Assembly: GCF_003732425.1 (NCBI RefSeq)
Contig: NZ_MOBX01000006.1
Location: 1 to 64,000, forward strand
Length of the DNA stretch: 64,000 nucleotides
Origin: Pseudomonas fluorescens
GTDB lineage: Bacteria; Pseudomonadota; Gammaproteobacteria; Pseudomonadales; Pseudomonadaceae
Reading direction: 5' to 3'
The position numbers were made by a program, and so were the translations under genes. Under the pieces are notes generated by a model. That model was not told the DNA's origin. It worked only from the letters and a program-made list of their open reading frames with translations, and ran no database searches. Position 1 is the first letter of the stretch, and the number at the start of each line of letters is the position of its first letter. This document shows, in pieces, positions 51,095 through 60,686 of this stretch.

Positions 51095-52261
51095 ATGGCT
51101 TTTTCCGAACGTGTCTCGCGCCTTAAAAGTTCTCTGATTCGTGAAATCCTTGCCGCTGCGCAACGTCCGGAGGTGATGTCGTTCGCCGGCGGCCTGCCCG
51201 CTGAAGCCATGCTGCCGAAGGTCGAGTGGGCGGACATGCCGCTGTCGCTCGGCCAATACGGCATGAGCGAAGGCGAACCGGCGTTGCGCGAAGCGTTGGC
51301 CGCGGAGGCGAGGGCGCTTGGCCTAGAGTGCACCGCAAGTCAGGTGCTGGTGGTCAGCGGTTCCCAGCAAACCCTTGATCTGGCAGCCAAGCTGTACATC
51401 GACAAGGGCACGGAAATTTTGCTGGAGGCGCCGACCTATCTGGCCGCACTGCAGATTTTCCAGCTGTTCGGCGCCGAATGCCTGACCGTGCCGCAAGAGG
51501 CCGACGGCCCGAATCTGGCGCAACTGCGCAGTCGTCTTGAACAGCACCGGCCAGCATTCATCTACCTGATCCCGACATTCCAGAATCCGTCCGCCGTACG
51601 CTACAGCGAAGCCAAGCGTGCAGCCGTAGCAGCATTGCTCGACGAATTCGGCGTCACCCTGATCGAAGACGAACCCTACCGCGAACTGACGTTCGATGGC
51701 GGCAGCGCGAAACCGATTGCCGGGCGTCTGCAGAAGGCGAGCTGGATCTACACCGGCACCGTGTCGAAAACCTTGCTGCCCGGTTTACGCGTCGGCTACT
51801 TGATCGCCAGTCCTGACCTGTTCCCGCATCTGCTCAAACTCAAGCAATCGGCAGATCTGCATACCAACCGCATTGGCCAATGGCAGGCGTTGCAATGGAT
51901 CGGCAGCGAAAAGTATCAGCAGCATCTGAGCGAGTTGCGCGGTTTCTATCGTCAGCGGCGCGATGCCTTCCAGGCGGCGCTGGAAAGCCATTTTGCTGAT
52001 TTGGCGGACTGGAACATGCCGCAGGGCGGGCTGTTTTTCTGGCTGACGTTGAAGCAACCGCTGGACACGCGAACGTTGCTCAATGAGGCGTTGGCCAATG
52101 ACGTGGCGTTTATGCCGGGGGAGCCGTTCTTTCCGGATCCGGATAACAACCTTGGGCATTTGCGCTTGAATTTCAGCCACATCGATCCGGCGCGGCTGGA
52201 TGAAGGGCTCAAGCGATTGGCGGCAGTGGTGCGCCAGGCGCAGCTAGAGAAAGCGGCCTGA
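51095..52261 (+). CDS. PLP-dependent class I/II aminotransferase
   Basis: The start MAFSERVSRLKSSLIREILA gives 388 residues; a TTG start 39 bases upstream is less likely. It has the fold-type I motifs: SGSQQTLDLAAKLYI, PTFQNPSAVRYSEAKR, EDEPYREL, and the PLP Lys in YTGTVSKTLLPGLRVGYL. The pattern resembles 2-aminoadipate/aromatic-type (LysN/MocR-domain) aminotransferases, without a DNA-binding domain. The amino donor and acceptor are unknown. It is probably controlled by the divergent MarR regulator. Confidence 0.9.
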   Translation: MAFSERVSRLKSSLIREILAAAQRPEVMSFAGGLPAEAMLPKVEWADMPLSLGQYGMSEGEPALREALAAEARALGLECTASQVLVVSGSQQTLDLAAKLYIDKGTEILLEAPTYLAALQIFQLFGAECLTVPQEADGPNLAQLRSRLEQHRPAFIYLIPTFQNPSAVRYSEAKRAAVAALLDEFGVTLIEDEPYRELTFDGGSAKPIAGRLQKASWIYTGTVSKTLLPGLRVGYLIASPDLFPHLLKLKQSADLHTNRIGQWQALQWIGSEKYQQHLSELRGFYRQRRDAFQAALESHFADLADWNMPQGGLFFWLTLKQPLDTRTLLNEALANDVAFMPGEPFFPDPDNNLGHLRLNFSHIDPARLDEGLKRLAAVVRQAQLEKAA

Positions 52262-52265
52262 AAAC

Positions 52266-52296
52266 AAATAAACCGGCTCAAGGGCCGGTTTATTTT
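52266..52296 (+). terminator. Terminator of the aminotransferase gene
   Basis: AATAAACCGGC, loop TCAAG, GCCGGTTTATT then TTTT. The stem begins a few bases after the stop codon. Confidence 0.9.
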
Positions 52297-52328
52297 CGTC
52301 TGAGATTTTTGGTGTCTGTAATGGCCTC

Positions 52329-52395
52329 ATCGCGAGCAGGCTCACTCCTACAGGAGAACGCATTCCATATGTAGGAGTGAGCCTGCTCGCGATAG
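52329..52395. repeat. Inverted REP pair, family A
   Basis: Arms CGCGAGCAGGCTCACTCCTA and complement, between convergent genes (aminotransferase and thioredoxin-fold protein). Confidence 0.9.
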
Positions 52396-52420
52396 GGCCA
52401 TCAAGCCCAATGCAGATACA

Positions 52421-52792
52421 TCAGACCGCCGCAAACCGCTTATCCAGATAATCAATAATAACCTTGGACTCATACATCCACGTCGTCTGCCCATTCTCTT
52501 CAATGCGCAGGCAAGGCACCTTGATCCGGCCGCCCTGATCCAGCAGCGTCTGACGATCCTGTTCGTTGTTCTTCGCATCCTTCAACGCCACCGGCACATT
52601 CAGGCGACGCAGCGTGCGGCGGGTTTTTACGCAGAACGGGCACGCATGAAACTGATACAGGGTCAGGCCTTTCGCGGCGGCGTTGACCTGGGCCTGCGTT
52701 TCGGCAGGGCGCTGTTTCTTGCCCGGGCGAGTGATGAAGTCGATGAAGATAACCAGTTGGCCGAGGCCGACACGAAGCGCTTTGACGAACAC
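52421..52792 (-). CDS. Glutaredoxin/GST-N-domain protein with N-terminal hydrophobic anchor
   Basis: The GTG at 52792 has GAGG 8 bases upstream and gives 123 residues; an earlier TTG lacks such a site. An N-terminal hydrophobic helix (FVKALRVGLGQLVIFIDFIT) may tether it to the membrane. The thioredoxin-fold part has the redox motif HACPFCVKTRR, the cis-Pro region IKVPCL and ESKVIIDYLDKRF, as in glutaredoxins and GST N-domains. It probably reduces disulphides or glutathione adducts. It is upstream of, and convergent with, nothing else on its strand except folE, which ends in a terminator. Confidence 0.85.
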   Translation of the reverse strand: MFVKALRVGLGQLVIFIDFITRPGKKQRPAETQAQVNAAAKGLTLYQFHACPFCVKTRRTLRRLNVPVALKDAKNNEQDRQTLLDQGGRIKVPCLRIEENGQTTWMYESKVIIDYLDKRFAAV

Positions 52793-52852
52793 GTTTAAAG
52801 CCTCACGGTGCAAATTGAGAAAGGCGCGCAGCTTACCCGATTTTTCACGGAC

Positions 52853-52884
52853 GAAAAAAAACCGGCGATGAATGCCGGTTTTCT
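52853..52884 (-). terminator. Rho-independent terminator of folE
   Basis: On the minus strand AAAACCGGC ... GCCGGTTTT with a T-run (TTTTTTTT). It lies a few bases after the folE stop. Confidence 0.9.
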
Positions 52885-52896
52885 TCGTGGCGCAAA

Positions 52897-53442
52897 TTAC
52901 TTGATGAGGCTGAGGAATTCGCTGCGGGTCGCTGCGTTTTCGCGGAACTCACCGAGCATCACCGAGGTGATCATTGACGAATTCTGCTTCTCGACACCGC
53001 GCATCATCATGCACATGTGCTTGGCCTCGATGACCACGGCTACGCCCAGCGCGCCGGTGACTTGCATCACCGCATCGGCGATTTGGCGGCTGAGGTTTTC
53101 CTGGATCTGCAGGCGGCGGGCGTACATGTCGACGATCCGCGCGACCTTCGACAGGCCCAGCACTTTGCCACTCGGGATGTACGCGACATGCGCCTTGCCG
53201 ATAAACGGCAGCAGGTGGTGTTCGCACAACGAGTACAACTCGATGTCCTTGACCAGCACCATTTCGCTGTTGTCGGAGCTGAACAGGGCACCGTTGGTGA
53301 CCTCTTCGAGCGTCTGTTCATAACCGCGGCAGAGATACTGCATGGCTTTGGCGGCACGCTTTGGCGTATCGAGCAGGCCCTCGCGGGACACGTCCTCGCC
53401 CAATTGGCCGAGAATCGCGGTGTAATTCTGTTCCAGGGACAT
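52897..53442 (-). CDS. folE: GTP cyclohydrolase I
   Basis: The start [20 protein letters not shown] gives 181 residues, the family size. It converts GTP to dihydroneopterin triphosphate, the first step of folate (pterin) synthesis. Zinc and substrate residues are in [20 protein letters not shown] and [12 protein letters not shown] (Cys and His ligands). [20 protein letters not shown] closes the fold. Pseudomonads often carry more than one folE copy. It follows the Smr-domain gene by 77 bases. Confidence 0.95.
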   Translation of the reverse strand: MSLEQNYTAILGQLGEDVSREGLLDTPKRAAKAMQYLCRGYEQTLEEVTNGALFSSDNSEMVLVKDIELYSLCEHHLLPFIGKAHVAYIPSGKVLGLSKVARIVDMYARRLQIQENLSRQIADAVMQVTGALGVAVVIEAKHMCMMMRGVEKQNSSMITSVMLGEFRENAATRSEFLSLIK

Positions 53443-53519
53443 GAAACTACCTGTGGGGATTTTCGCAAAGGGCAAGGGTACGGTGGCGGACACAACCCTG
53501 CAAGTTCGGTGTAACGCGA

Positions 53520-54077
53520 TTATTCGTCGCGGCCTTCCATCATGGTGCGTTTGAGCATCACATAAACCGCGCCGGCACCGCCGTGTTTCGCCTGGCACGA
53601 GCAGAAACCCAGCACTTGCGCGTGCTGGCGTAACCAGGTGTTGACGTGGCTTTTGATCATTGGCCGCTTGCCGTCCAGGCGCACAGCCTTGCCGTGGGTG
53701 ACGCGCACGCAGCGGATTTCGAATTTGGTCGCTTCGGCAAGAAAGGCCCAAAGGGTTTCGCGAGCCTTTTCGACGCTCATGCCGTGCAGGTCGAGACTGC
53801 CTTCGAACGGGATCTGGCCGACCTTGAGCTTGCGCATCTGACTTTCCTGCACGCCGTCACGGGACCACATCAACTCGTCTTCCGGGCCGACGTCGATCAC
53901 GAACTGATCGGACAGACCATCCACGGTAGCGGTGTCGGTGCGCACGGTGGCGGACTGGCGCAGCTTGGCGATCTGTGCGCGGTCAGCCTTGGGTTTGCCG
54001 GTGTCGGCGCGGTCGTGCTTGATTGGCTTGACGCCTTGGATCGCACTTTTGAACAGGGAAAAATCGTCGTCTTGCAT
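53520..54077 (-). CDS. Smr-domain endonuclease-like protein (SmrA/SmrB type)
   Basis: The start [20 protein letters not shown] has GGAGG upstream; the product has 185 residues. The C-terminal Smr (MutS2-related) domain (about 95-180) has [15 protein letters not shown], the motif [12 protein letters not shown], and [11 protein letters not shown]. Proteins of this type are nucleases; E. coli SmrB cleaves mRNA at collided ribosomes. The N-terminus is more like SmrA. It is cytosolic and upstream of folE. Confidence 0.9.
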   Translation of the reverse strand: MQDDDFSLFKSAIQGVKPIKHDRADTGKPKADRAQIAKLRQSATVRTDTATVDGLSDQFVIDVGPEDELMWSRDGVQESQMRKLKVGQIPFEGSLDLHGMSVEKARETLWAFLAEATKFEIRCVRVTHGKAVRLDGKRPMIKSHVNTWLRQHAQVLGFCSCQAKHGGAGAVYVMLKRTMMEGRDE

Positions 54078-54115
54078 GTCAGCCTCCGCGAAGGGCGGCC
54101 AGTTTACCCAAGTCG

Positions 54116-54146
54116 AAACAAAACGGCCCGGCAAAAAGCCAGGCCG
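54116..54146 (-). terminator. Terminator after the small membrane protein gene
   Basis: On the minus strand a 9-base stem CGGCCTGGC/GCCGGGCCG with loop TTTTT and downstream TTTTGTTT. It separates the membrane protein gene from the Smr gene. Confidence 0.9.
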
Positions 54147-54151
54147 GTGAT

Positions 54152-54472
54152 TCAGTCGTGTTTTTTCATCAGGTGCGGGGACATGTTCAGCTCCCGCGAT
54201 TGTCGGGCGCGGCGGCGGCAGCGACGCCACAGGGCAACACCGAAATACAGAAACAGCAAGCCGACCGCCAGAATGATCGCCGAACCCATCGGCGTGGCAT
54301 TCAAATCACCGAGCGCGGGCGGGCGCCCGAGCAGGCTGGCAGCCCCGGCCATCGCCAGCAGCACGCCGAACGTCGCCAGAATGGCGGCGATCGCCGCGCC
54401 GAAGCGAAAACGCCAGTTGCTTTGGCCTTTGGGCCGCAAGCGGCGTGCGTCAAATCCATCGGATAACTTCAT
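54152..54472 (-). CDS. Small membrane protein of unknown function
   Basis: The start MKLSDGFDARRLRPKGQSNW follows GAGGAAGG; the product has 106 residues. Two transmembrane helices are predicted, AAIAAILATFGVLLAMAGAA (about 26-47) and GSAIILAVGLLFLYFGVALW (about 63-82), then an Arg-rich cytoplasmic tail (RRCRRRARQ) with several His at the end. No domain is recognised. Confidence 0.8.
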   Translation of the reverse strand: MKLSDGFDARRLRPKGQSNWRFRFGAAIAAILATFGVLLAMAGAASLLGRPPALGDLNATPMGSAIILAVGLLFLYFGVALWRRCRRRARQSRELNMSPHLMKKHD

Positions 54473-54607
54473 TCCGACCTTCCTCAATGGGTATCGGCCC
54501 TTCGACCGGGAGTTGACCGGGTTGTTCCTGAGGCTATGGCATTTGCGGCAAATGAGAGGATTTTGCAGATGAGCGGCGCCGTGAGCCGCCCATCAGAGCC
54601 GACCTGA

Positions 54608-55198
54608 TCAGATCAGGTCTTGCGTCAACGCCAGCGTGGCGAAATTGTCAGCCATGATCGCCATTTCGGCTTCCTGCACTACGGCGGCACTGAGCACGCG
54701 GCCCTTGAACGGCAAGTCACGGGTGGCGCAGGCGTCTTCCACCAAGGTGCAACGGAAGCCCAGGTTTTTCGCTGCCCGCACGGTGGTGCTGACGCTGGAG
54801 TGGCTCATGAAACCGCAGACGATCAAGTCCAGCGAGCCAAGGTTTTGCAGACGATCGAGCAACTCGGTGCCATGGAAGGCGCTCGGCAGCAGTTTGCCGA
54901 TAATGGTTTCATCGCCTTGCGGCTCGAGGCCGGGGATGAATTCGCCGCGTTCGCCCTGCGGGTCGAACAGGCCACCGACGGTGCCGAGATGACGCACGTG
55001 CACGATCGGCCGACCGGCTGCACGGGCTGCGGCAACCACTTGTTTGATGTTCGCGACGGCCGCATCCATGCCGCTCAGGGCCAGCGGGCCACTGAGATAT
55101 TCTTTCTGGGCATCAATGATGACCACGGTGGCATGGCTCAGTGTGGCCGCTGCGTAACCGCGACCGCTGAGTTGAAACATCGTTTTTGGAACGGACAT
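54608..55198 (-). CDS. Isochorismatase-like hydrolase without the catalytic cysteine
   Basis: The start MSVPKTMFQLSGRGYAAATL has AAGGAG upstream; 196 residues. The fold is that of the cysteine-hydrolase/isochorismatase family: VVIIDAQKEYL (Asp), IIGKLLPSAFHGTEL (Lys), and CGFMSHSSVSTTVRAA where relatives have G-x-x-T-x-x-C-V. Here Ser stands at the cysteine position, so it may act like isochorismatases proper, which also lack Cys, or on another substrate. It stands alone, divergent from prmB. Confidence 0.88.
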   Translation of the reverse strand: MSVPKTMFQLSGRGYAAATLSHATVVIIDAQKEYLSGPLALSGMDAAVANIKQVVAAARAAGRPIVHVRHLGTVGGLFDPQGERGEFIPGLEPQGDETIIGKLLPSAFHGTELLDRLQNLGSLDLIVCGFMSHSSVSTTVRAAKNLGFRCTLVEDACATRDLPFKGRVLSAAVVQEAEMAIMADNFATLALTQDLI

Positions 55199-55437
55199 TC
55201 TGGGGCTCCTTGGGGTGGGGCTTTTGCGACATTGTCCTCTGGCTGAGCGGTTCTGTGAATCGCTACCATCGTAGGCGCCGTCGTTATTGGCCTGCAGCCT
55301 TGTCAAGTTACACGTTCTGTTCAATAGCCGATGCAAAAAACAGAAGACTCCTACCGTCGCCGCGATGTTTTTCCTGCGTCGTCGTCACGCGTTTTGGCTG
55401 CTAGAATCGCCAGTCGTTTTTTCTGGAGTTCTGCCCC

Positions 55438-56346
55438 GTGATCACTTCCCGACTTCGTACCCTGCGCGACCACATCCGTTGGGCCGTCAGCCGCTTCCAT
55501 GGGGAGGATCTGTTTTTCGGCCATGGCACCGACAATGCGTGGGACGAAGCGCGGCAGCTTGTGCTCGGCGCGTTGCACCTGCCGTGGGAAATCGCCGACA
55601 GCTACCTCGATTGCGCGCTGGAGGACGACGAGCTGGTCAATTTGCAGCGTTTGCTCAAGCGTCGCATCGAAGAACGCATTCCTACCGCTTACCTGTTGGG
55701 TGAGGCGTGGTTCTGCGGCATGTCGTTCATCGTTGACGAGCGCGTGTTGATCCCGCGTTCACCGATTGGCGAGCTGATTGAAAACCGCTTCGCACCGTGG
55801 ATCGGCAACGAGCCTGCGCGGATTCTCGACCTGTGCACCGGTTCCGGTTGCATCGGTATCGCCTGTGCCTACGAGTTCCAGAACGCCGAAGTGGTGCTGG
55901 CCGATCTGTCGTTCGAAGCGCTGGAGGTGGCCAACCAGAACATCGAGCGCCATGGCGTCGACGAACGTGTGTACACCGTGCAGGGCGATGGTTTTGATGG
56001 CTTGCCGGGCCAGCGTTTCGACCTGATCGTGTCGAACCCGCCTTACGTGGATGCGGAAGATTTCGCCGACATGCCGGACGAATATCAGCATGAACCGGAG
56101 CTGGGCCTGGCGTGTGGCGACGATGGTTTGAACCTGGTGCGACGCATGCTCGCCGAAGCGGCCGATCATCTGACCGAGAAGGGGCTGTTGATTGTCGAGG
56201 TGGGCAACAGCCAGGTACACGTTGACGCGTTGTACCCGGAAGTCGATTTCGCCTGGCTCGAATTCGAGCGCGGCGGGCATGGCGTGTTCATGCTGACGGC
56301 GGAACAGTGCCGCGATCATCAGGCGCTGTTCGCTTCCCGCGTCTAA
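55438..56346 (+). CDS. prmB: Ribosomal protein L3 N5-glutamine methyltransferase
   Basis: This 302-residue protein has a GTG start with GGAG 11 bases upstream. It methylates a glutamine of ribosomal protein L3 with S-adenosylmethionine. The N-terminal helical domain (about 1-90) is followed by the Rossmann methyltransferase fold with [19 protein letters not shown] (motif I) and the catalytic [15 protein letters not shown] (motif IV, about 200). The Glu/Asp-rich [17 protein letters not shown] is typical of PrmB against PrmC. Confidence 0.94.
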   Translation: MITSRLRTLRDHIRWAVSRFHGEDLFFGHGTDNAWDEARQLVLGALHLPWEIADSYLDCALEDDELVNLQRLLKRRIEERIPTAYLLGEAWFCGMSFIVDERVLIPRSPIGELIENRFAPWIGNEPARILDLCTGSGCIGIACAYEFQNAEVVLADLSFEALEVANQNIERHGVDERVYTVQGDGFDGLPGQRFDLIVSNPPYVDAEDFADMPDEYQHEPELGLACGDDGLNLVRRMLAEAADHLTEKGLLIVEVGNSQVHVDALYPEVDFAWLEFERGGHGVFMLTAEQCRDHQALFASRV

Positions 56347-56355
56347 AGCCTAAAA

Positions 56356-56439
56356 GCAAAAGATCGCAGCCTTCGGCAGCTCCTACAGGGTGTACACCAA
56401 TCCCAATGTAGGAGCTGCCGAAGGCTGCGATCTTTTGAT
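56356..56439. repeat. Inverted repeat pair, family B
   Basis: The arms AAAAGATCGCAGCCTTCGGC and TGTAGGAGCTGCCGAAGGCT are near-perfect complements. It lies between the convergent prmB and the coiled-coil protein gene, abutting the latter's stop. Confidence 0.92.
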
Positions 56440-57231
56440 CTAGCGGTGTGTAGCAATCCAGATCAACAGCCCCGCCTGAAACACCGCAAACGCCACCAGG
56501 CAGGTAATGGTGAAGCGCAAACCAGCGTCTTCACGCTTGAACTTGCTGACTTTCTCTTCCTGCTTCTTCAGCTTCACTTCCTGCTCGGCGAGGTTCTGCT
56601 CGGCTTGCTGCAGCATCGCCGCCGCTTCAAGAATTTCGACGATCTGCAGCTTTTCGCTGTTCCAGTCACCCAGCAAGTCACCGACCTGCACGTCCTTGAT
56701 GCTGCCTTTCAAATGCTGGGCATCGGCGTACACCACGTCAAAACCATGTACGCGCAGGAAATGATCGCGACGCAGGCGCGTGTCTTCGTTCAGCGCGTCC
56801 TTGTTGTTCAAGTCCATGCCGTCGACGGTGTAGGTGGGCCAGCGTTTTTTCGCCCAGTTGACGCCTTGCGCGGCCATGAAGCGGCCAATCCCACGGTTCA
56901 ACGGTTCGATTTGCAAACCACTGTCCGGACCAAAATGCACACGCTTGGTGGTGTGATCGGCCCAGACATCCAGGTGATTCTGTTCTTTGCGCACACGCTG
57001 GCCAGGCAGCTTGATCGCCATGCGCATCAGGCTGTGTTCTTTGCTGTTGCGTTCGGCGTAACCGAATTCGACAAAACGCAATGGCCGGCCACCGGTGTGA
57101 CGGTCGGTCTGCAGCGGGGCCAGGCGGAGCATCTTGTGGTGCTCGACGTGGACATCCGCCCACGGCAGCTCGACCGCTGGCGGTGCTTCTTTTTCAGCGG
57201 TGGTGTCGGGTGAAGTCTGGGTATCAGTCAT
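56440..57231 (-). CDS. Conserved-looking protein with coiled coil and C-terminal membrane anchor
   Basis: This 263-residue protein starts MTDTQTSPDTTAEKEAPPAV. Residues about 20-190 form an uncharacterised soluble domain (LRFVEFGYAERNSKEHSLMR, RVHFGPDSGLQIEPLNRGIG). A coiled coil spans about 195-240 (EILEAAAMLQQAEQNLAEQE, KLKKQEEKVSKFKRE), and a single transmembrane helix ends the protein (ITCLVAFAVFQAGLLIWIA). Likely a tail-anchored inner-membrane protein. I do not recognise the family. Confidence 0.82.
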   Translation of the reverse strand: MTDTQTSPDTTAEKEAPPAVELPWADVHVEHHKMLRLAPLQTDRHTGGRPLRFVEFGYAERNSKEHSLMRMAIKLPGQRVRKEQNHLDVWADHTTKRVHFGPDSGLQIEPLNRGIGRFMAAQGVNWAKKRWPTYTVDGMDLNNKDALNEDTRLRRDHFLRVHGFDVVYADAQHLKGSIKDVQVGDLLGDWNSEKLQIVEILEAAAMLQQAEQNLAEQEVKLKKQEEKVSKFKREDAGLRFTITCLVAFAVFQAGLLIWIATHR

Positions 57232-57258
57232 AACGGCGAGATCCTGTCCAAGCCCTGC

Positions 57259-57286
57259 TTGTCGCCAGCCGTTGCGCTGGCGACAA
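57259..57286. other. Perfect 10-bp hairpin
   Basis: TTGTCGCCAG and its complement CTGGCGACAA around an 8-base loop. It lies between the alpha/beta hydrolase end and the coiled-coil protein start. There is no T-run on either strand, so it may be an mRNA-stabilising or processing element rather than an intrinsic terminator. Confidence 0.6.
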
Positions 57287-57330
57287 AGGCTTATCGGCCG
57301 TTTCTGTCAGGACTAGAGGGCAAACTACCG

Positions 57331-58284
57331 TTAACGGGTGCGAAGTCCGTCAATAAACTCGATGATCTTCGCGCCAAGCTCTGCGGCCAGCGGCAAATTC
57401 GGATCCTTGTAAGAGGCCAGTTGCCGCTTCATGTCGTTGTGGACGATGCGCATGACGTGGTTCATACCGTCGATCACCACCAGTTCGGCGTCGGGTTTCG
57501 CGGCTTTCAGCGCCTGCGCATCGCCAACGCCGACCTGCATGTCGTTGCTGCCCTGAACAATCAGTGCCGGCATCGTCAATTGCGCGAAAGCCTTTGCCGG
57601 ATCCTGACGGAACAGCGAGATCAGATACGGCTGCACGCTCGGGCGGAAAATCACCTGCAACGGTTGCGGCACATTGTCATCGGTGTGGCCGGCCTTGAGG
57701 CTGTCGAGCAGTTCGTTACTGCGCAGCATCAGCGGCGGCGGCAGGCTGCGGGCCAGTTGCTCGCGGATCACCTGATCGACCGGGCGGGCGCTGCCGGACA
57801 GAGAAATCACCGCAGCCGCCTCCAACTTCGGCGCGGCGAGGCTGGCAATCAGCGCACCCTCACTGTGGCCAAGCAGGATCAACTTGCCGAAACGCGGGTC
57901 GGCCTTGAGCTTTTGCCCCCACGCCACCGCGTCCGCCGCATAGGCTTCTACCGACAAATTGCGCTCATCGGGCGTCGCAGCGAGGCTCGCGGCGACCCCG
58001 CGCTTGTCGTAACGCACGCTGGCAATGTTGTGTTTGGCCAGCACCCACGCCAGTCGTTTAAGGCTGTCGTTGCGCCCGCCGTCAGGGTTGTTTCCGTCGC
58101 GATCCGTAGGACCGGAGCCAGAAATAATCAGGACAACCGGCACCGGATTGTCGGACTTGGGCAGCAACAGCGAACCGAAAAGCTCGCCAGTGCCGGTATC
58201 CAAAGTGACCGGGCGTTGTAGGACCGTCGCCTGGGCAAAGCCAGTAAAGAGGGTAAGACTCAAGATCAAAACTCGCAGCATCAT
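57331..58284 (-). CDS. Exported alpha/beta hydrolase
   Basis: This 317-residue protein begins with MMLRVLILSLTLFTGFAQA, a signal peptide. Two adjacent ATG codons exist; a longer frame upstream is unlikely. The oxyanion/early motif is ISGSGPTDRDGNN, the nucleophile elbow GHSEGA, and the late His is in DGMNHVMR. Likely a periplasmic esterase or peptidase-like hydrolase; the substrate is unknown. It is divergent from aroC. Confidence 0.88.
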   Translation of the reverse strand: MMLRVLILSLTLFTGFAQATVLQRPVTLDTGTGELFGSLLLPKSDNPVPVVLIISGSGPTDRDGNNPDGGRNDSLKRLAWVLAKHNIASVRYDKRGVAASLAATPDERNLSVEAYAADAVAWGQKLKADPRFGKLILLGHSEGALIASLAAPKLEAAAVISLSGSARPVDQVIREQLARSLPPPLMLRSNELLDSLKAGHTDDNVPQPLQVIFRPSVQPYLISLFRQDPAKAFAQLTMPALIVQGSNDMQVGVGDAQALKAAKPDAELVVIDGMNHVMRIVHNDMKRQLASYKDPNLPLAAELGAKIIEFIDGLRTR

Positions 58285-58414
58285 CACGCCATCATTCGCC
58301 AAGGTGCCGGTTGGACTCGCCAGCACCACTAAGGTTCGAGGATGAACTACTCGGTTAGCCTGCGTATACTGGCGCGCATCACGAATTTGGGTTTGATTTC
58401 ACGGAGCGTCCTGC

Positions 58415-59506
58415 ATGTCCGGCAATACCTACGGCAAGTTGTTCACTGTCACCACCGCTGGCGAGAGCCATGGTCCGGCGTTGGTCGCCATTGTCGACGG
58501 CTGCCCGCCGGGCCTGGAGATCTCCCTCGAAGACCTGCAGCGTGACCTCGATCGCCGCAAGCCCGGCACCAGTCGCCACACCACCCAGCGTCAGGAAGCC
58601 GACGAAGTCGAAATCCTCTCCGGCGTGTTCGAAGGGCGCACCACCGGTTGCGCGATCGGCCTGCTGATCCGCAACACCGACCAGAAGTCCAAGGACTACT
58701 CGGCGATCAAGGATCTGTTCCGCCCGGCCCACGCCGACTACACCTACCACCACAAATATGGTGAGCGCGACTACCGTGGCGGTGGCCGCAGCTCGGCACG
58801 TGAAACCGCGATGCGTGTGGCGGCGGGTGCGATTGCCAAAAAGTATCTGGCCAGCCAAGGCATCGTCATTCGTGGCTACATGAGCCAGCTCGGCCCGATC
58901 GAAATCCCGTTCAAGACCTGGGATTCGGTGGAGGAGAACGCCTTCTTCAGCCCGGACCCGGACAAAGTGCCGGAGCTGGAAGCCTACATGGACCAGTTGC
59001 GCCGCGATCAGGACTCGGTCGGGGCGAAGATCACTGTCGTTGCCGAAGGGGTGATGCCGGGGCTGGGCGAGCCGATTTTCGACCGTCTCGACGCCGAACT
59101 CGCCCATGCGCTGATGAGCATCAACGCGGTGAAAGGCGTGGAAATCGGCGCCGGGTTTGCCTCGGTTGCCCAGCGCGGCACCGAACATCGCGATGAAATG
59201 ACTCCGGAAGGTTTCCTCAGCAACAACGCGGGCGGCATCCTCGGTGGTATTTCCTCCGGTCAGCCGATCGTTGCCCATCTGGCCTTGAAGCCGACTTCCA
59301 GCATCACCACCCCGGGCCGTTCGATCGACATCCACGGCAACCCGGTCGACTTGATTACCAAGGGCCGCCACGATCCGTGCGTCGGCATCCGCGCCACGCC
59401 GATTGCCGAAGCGATGATGGCCATCGTGCTGATGGATCACCTGCTGCGTCACCGTGGCCAGAACGCCGATGTGCGCGTGAGCACGCCGGTGCTGGGTCAG
59501 CTTTGA
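58415..59506 (+). CDS. aroC: Chorismate synthase
   Basis: This 363-residue enzyme makes chorismate from EPSP with reduced FMN, the last step of the shikimate pathway. Signatures are [19 protein letters not shown] at the N-terminus, [17 protein letters not shown] in the middle, and [17 protein letters not shown] near the C-terminus. It starts [16 protein letters not shown] with GGAGC upstream. The MFS gene follows after 34 bases. Confidence 0.98.
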   Translation: MSGNTYGKLFTVTTAGESHGPALVAIVDGCPPGLEISLEDLQRDLDRRKPGTSRHTTQRQEADEVEILSGVFEGRTTGCAIGLLIRNTDQKSKDYSAIKDLFRPAHADYTYHHKYGERDYRGGGRSSARETAMRVAAGAIAKKYLASQGIVIRGYMSQLGPIEIPFKTWDSVEENAFFSPDPDKVPELEAYMDQLRRDQDSVGAKITVVAEGVMPGLGEPIFDRLDAELAHALMSINAVKGVEIGAGFASVAQRGTEHRDEMTPEGFLSNNAGGILGGISSGQPIVAHLALKPTSSITTPGRSIDIHGNPVDLITKGRHDPCVGIRATPIAEAMMAIVLMDHLLRHRGQNADVRVSTPVLGQL

Positions 59507-59540
59507 TGGCAAGCTCTAAAGCCGTCGCGGCATAACCGGC

Positions 59541-60686
59541 GTGGCGGCGCTCCCTTACTGGCGGCTGTCCAGTTTCTATCTGTTCTATTTCGCCTTGCTC
59601 GGATCGACAGCGCCGTTTCTGGCGCTGTACTTCGACCACCTCGGATTCAGTCCGGCGCGGATTGGCGAACTGGTCGCGATCCCGATGCTGATGCGCTGCG
59701 TGGCACCAAACATCTGGGGCTGGCTCGGTGATTACACCGGCAAACGCCTGGCCATCGTGCGTTTCGGCGCGGTGTGCACGCTGCTGACCTTCTCCTTGAT
59801 CTTCGTCAGCAAGACCTACGCCTGGCTGGCGATGGTCATGGCGCTGCACGCGTTTTTCTGGCATGCGGTGTTGCCGCAGTTCGAAGTCATCACCCTGGCG
59901 CATTTGCAGGGGCAGACCTCGCGTTACAGCCAGATTCGCCTGTGGGGCTCGATCGGTTTCATCATCACCGTGGTTGCCCTGGGGCGATTGTTCGAATGGC
60001 TCAGCCTCGACATCTACCCGGCGGCGCTGGTGCTGATCATGGCCGGCATTGTCCTCAGCAGTCTGTGGGTGCCGAACGCGCAACCGCCGCAAGGCGATCG
60101 GCCGAGCGGTGAGGGCTTCCTCAAACAACTGCGCAATCCAGGCGTGCTGGCGTTTTACGGCTGCGTCGCGCTGATGCAGATGAGCCACGGCCCGTATTAC
60201 ACCTTTCTGACCCTGCACCTTGAACGGCTCGGTTACGCACGCGGCACGATCGGCATGCTCTGGGCTGTGGGTGTCGTCGCCGAGGTGCTGATGTTCATGG
60301 CGATGAGCCGGATTCTCGCGCGGTTTTCCCTGCGACGGGTGCTGATGGCGAGTTTTCTCCTGGCGGCGCTGCGCTGGTTGCTGCTAGGTTCGTTCGCCGA
60401 GTTCCTGTGGGTGCTGCTGTTCGCGCAGATTCTGCACGCAGCAACCTTCGGCAGCTTTCATGCGGCTGCCATCGCGTTCGTGCAACGTAGTTTCGGCGCG
60501 CGTCAGCAAGGGCAGGGCCAGGCGTTGTACGCAGCACTGGCCGGTACCGGCGGCGCGCTCGGCGCGTTGTATTCCGGTTACAGCTGGAATGCCCTCGGCG
60601 CGACATTGACCTTTAGTATTGCCAGTCTCGCGGCGCTCGCTGCTGCCGTTATCATTGCCACACGTATGCAAGAGGACAGGCCATGA
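59541..60686 (+). CDS. MFS transporter (HcaT/phenylpropionate-permease-like subfamily)
   Basis: This 381-residue inner-membrane protein with about twelve helices has a GTG start (ALPYWRLSSFYLFYFALLGS follows). It has the shape of the MFS_1-like/HcaT branch, including the conserved loop WGWLGDYTGKRLAIVRFG. Its stop overlaps the mtnB start (ATGA), so it is coupled to methionine salvage and may move a methylthio-compound, which is inference only. It follows aroC closely. Confidence 0.88.
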   Translation: MAALPYWRLSSFYLFYFALLGSTAPFLALYFDHLGFSPARIGELVAIPMLMRCVAPNIWGWLGDYTGKRLAIVRFGAVCTLLTFSLIFVSKTYAWLAMVMALHAFFWHAVLPQFEVITLAHLQGQTSRYSQIRLWGSIGFIITVVALGRLFEWLSLDIYPAALVLIMAGIVLSSLWVPNAQPPQGDRPSGEGFLKQLRNPGVLAFYGCVALMQMSHGPYYTFLTLHLERLGYARGTIGMLWAVGVVAEVLMFMAMSRILARFSLRRVLMASFLLAALRWLLLGSFAEFLWVLLFAQILHAATFGSFHAAAIAFVQRSFGARQQGQGQALYAALAGTGGALGALYSGYSWNALGATLTFSIASLAALAAAVIIATRMQEDRP

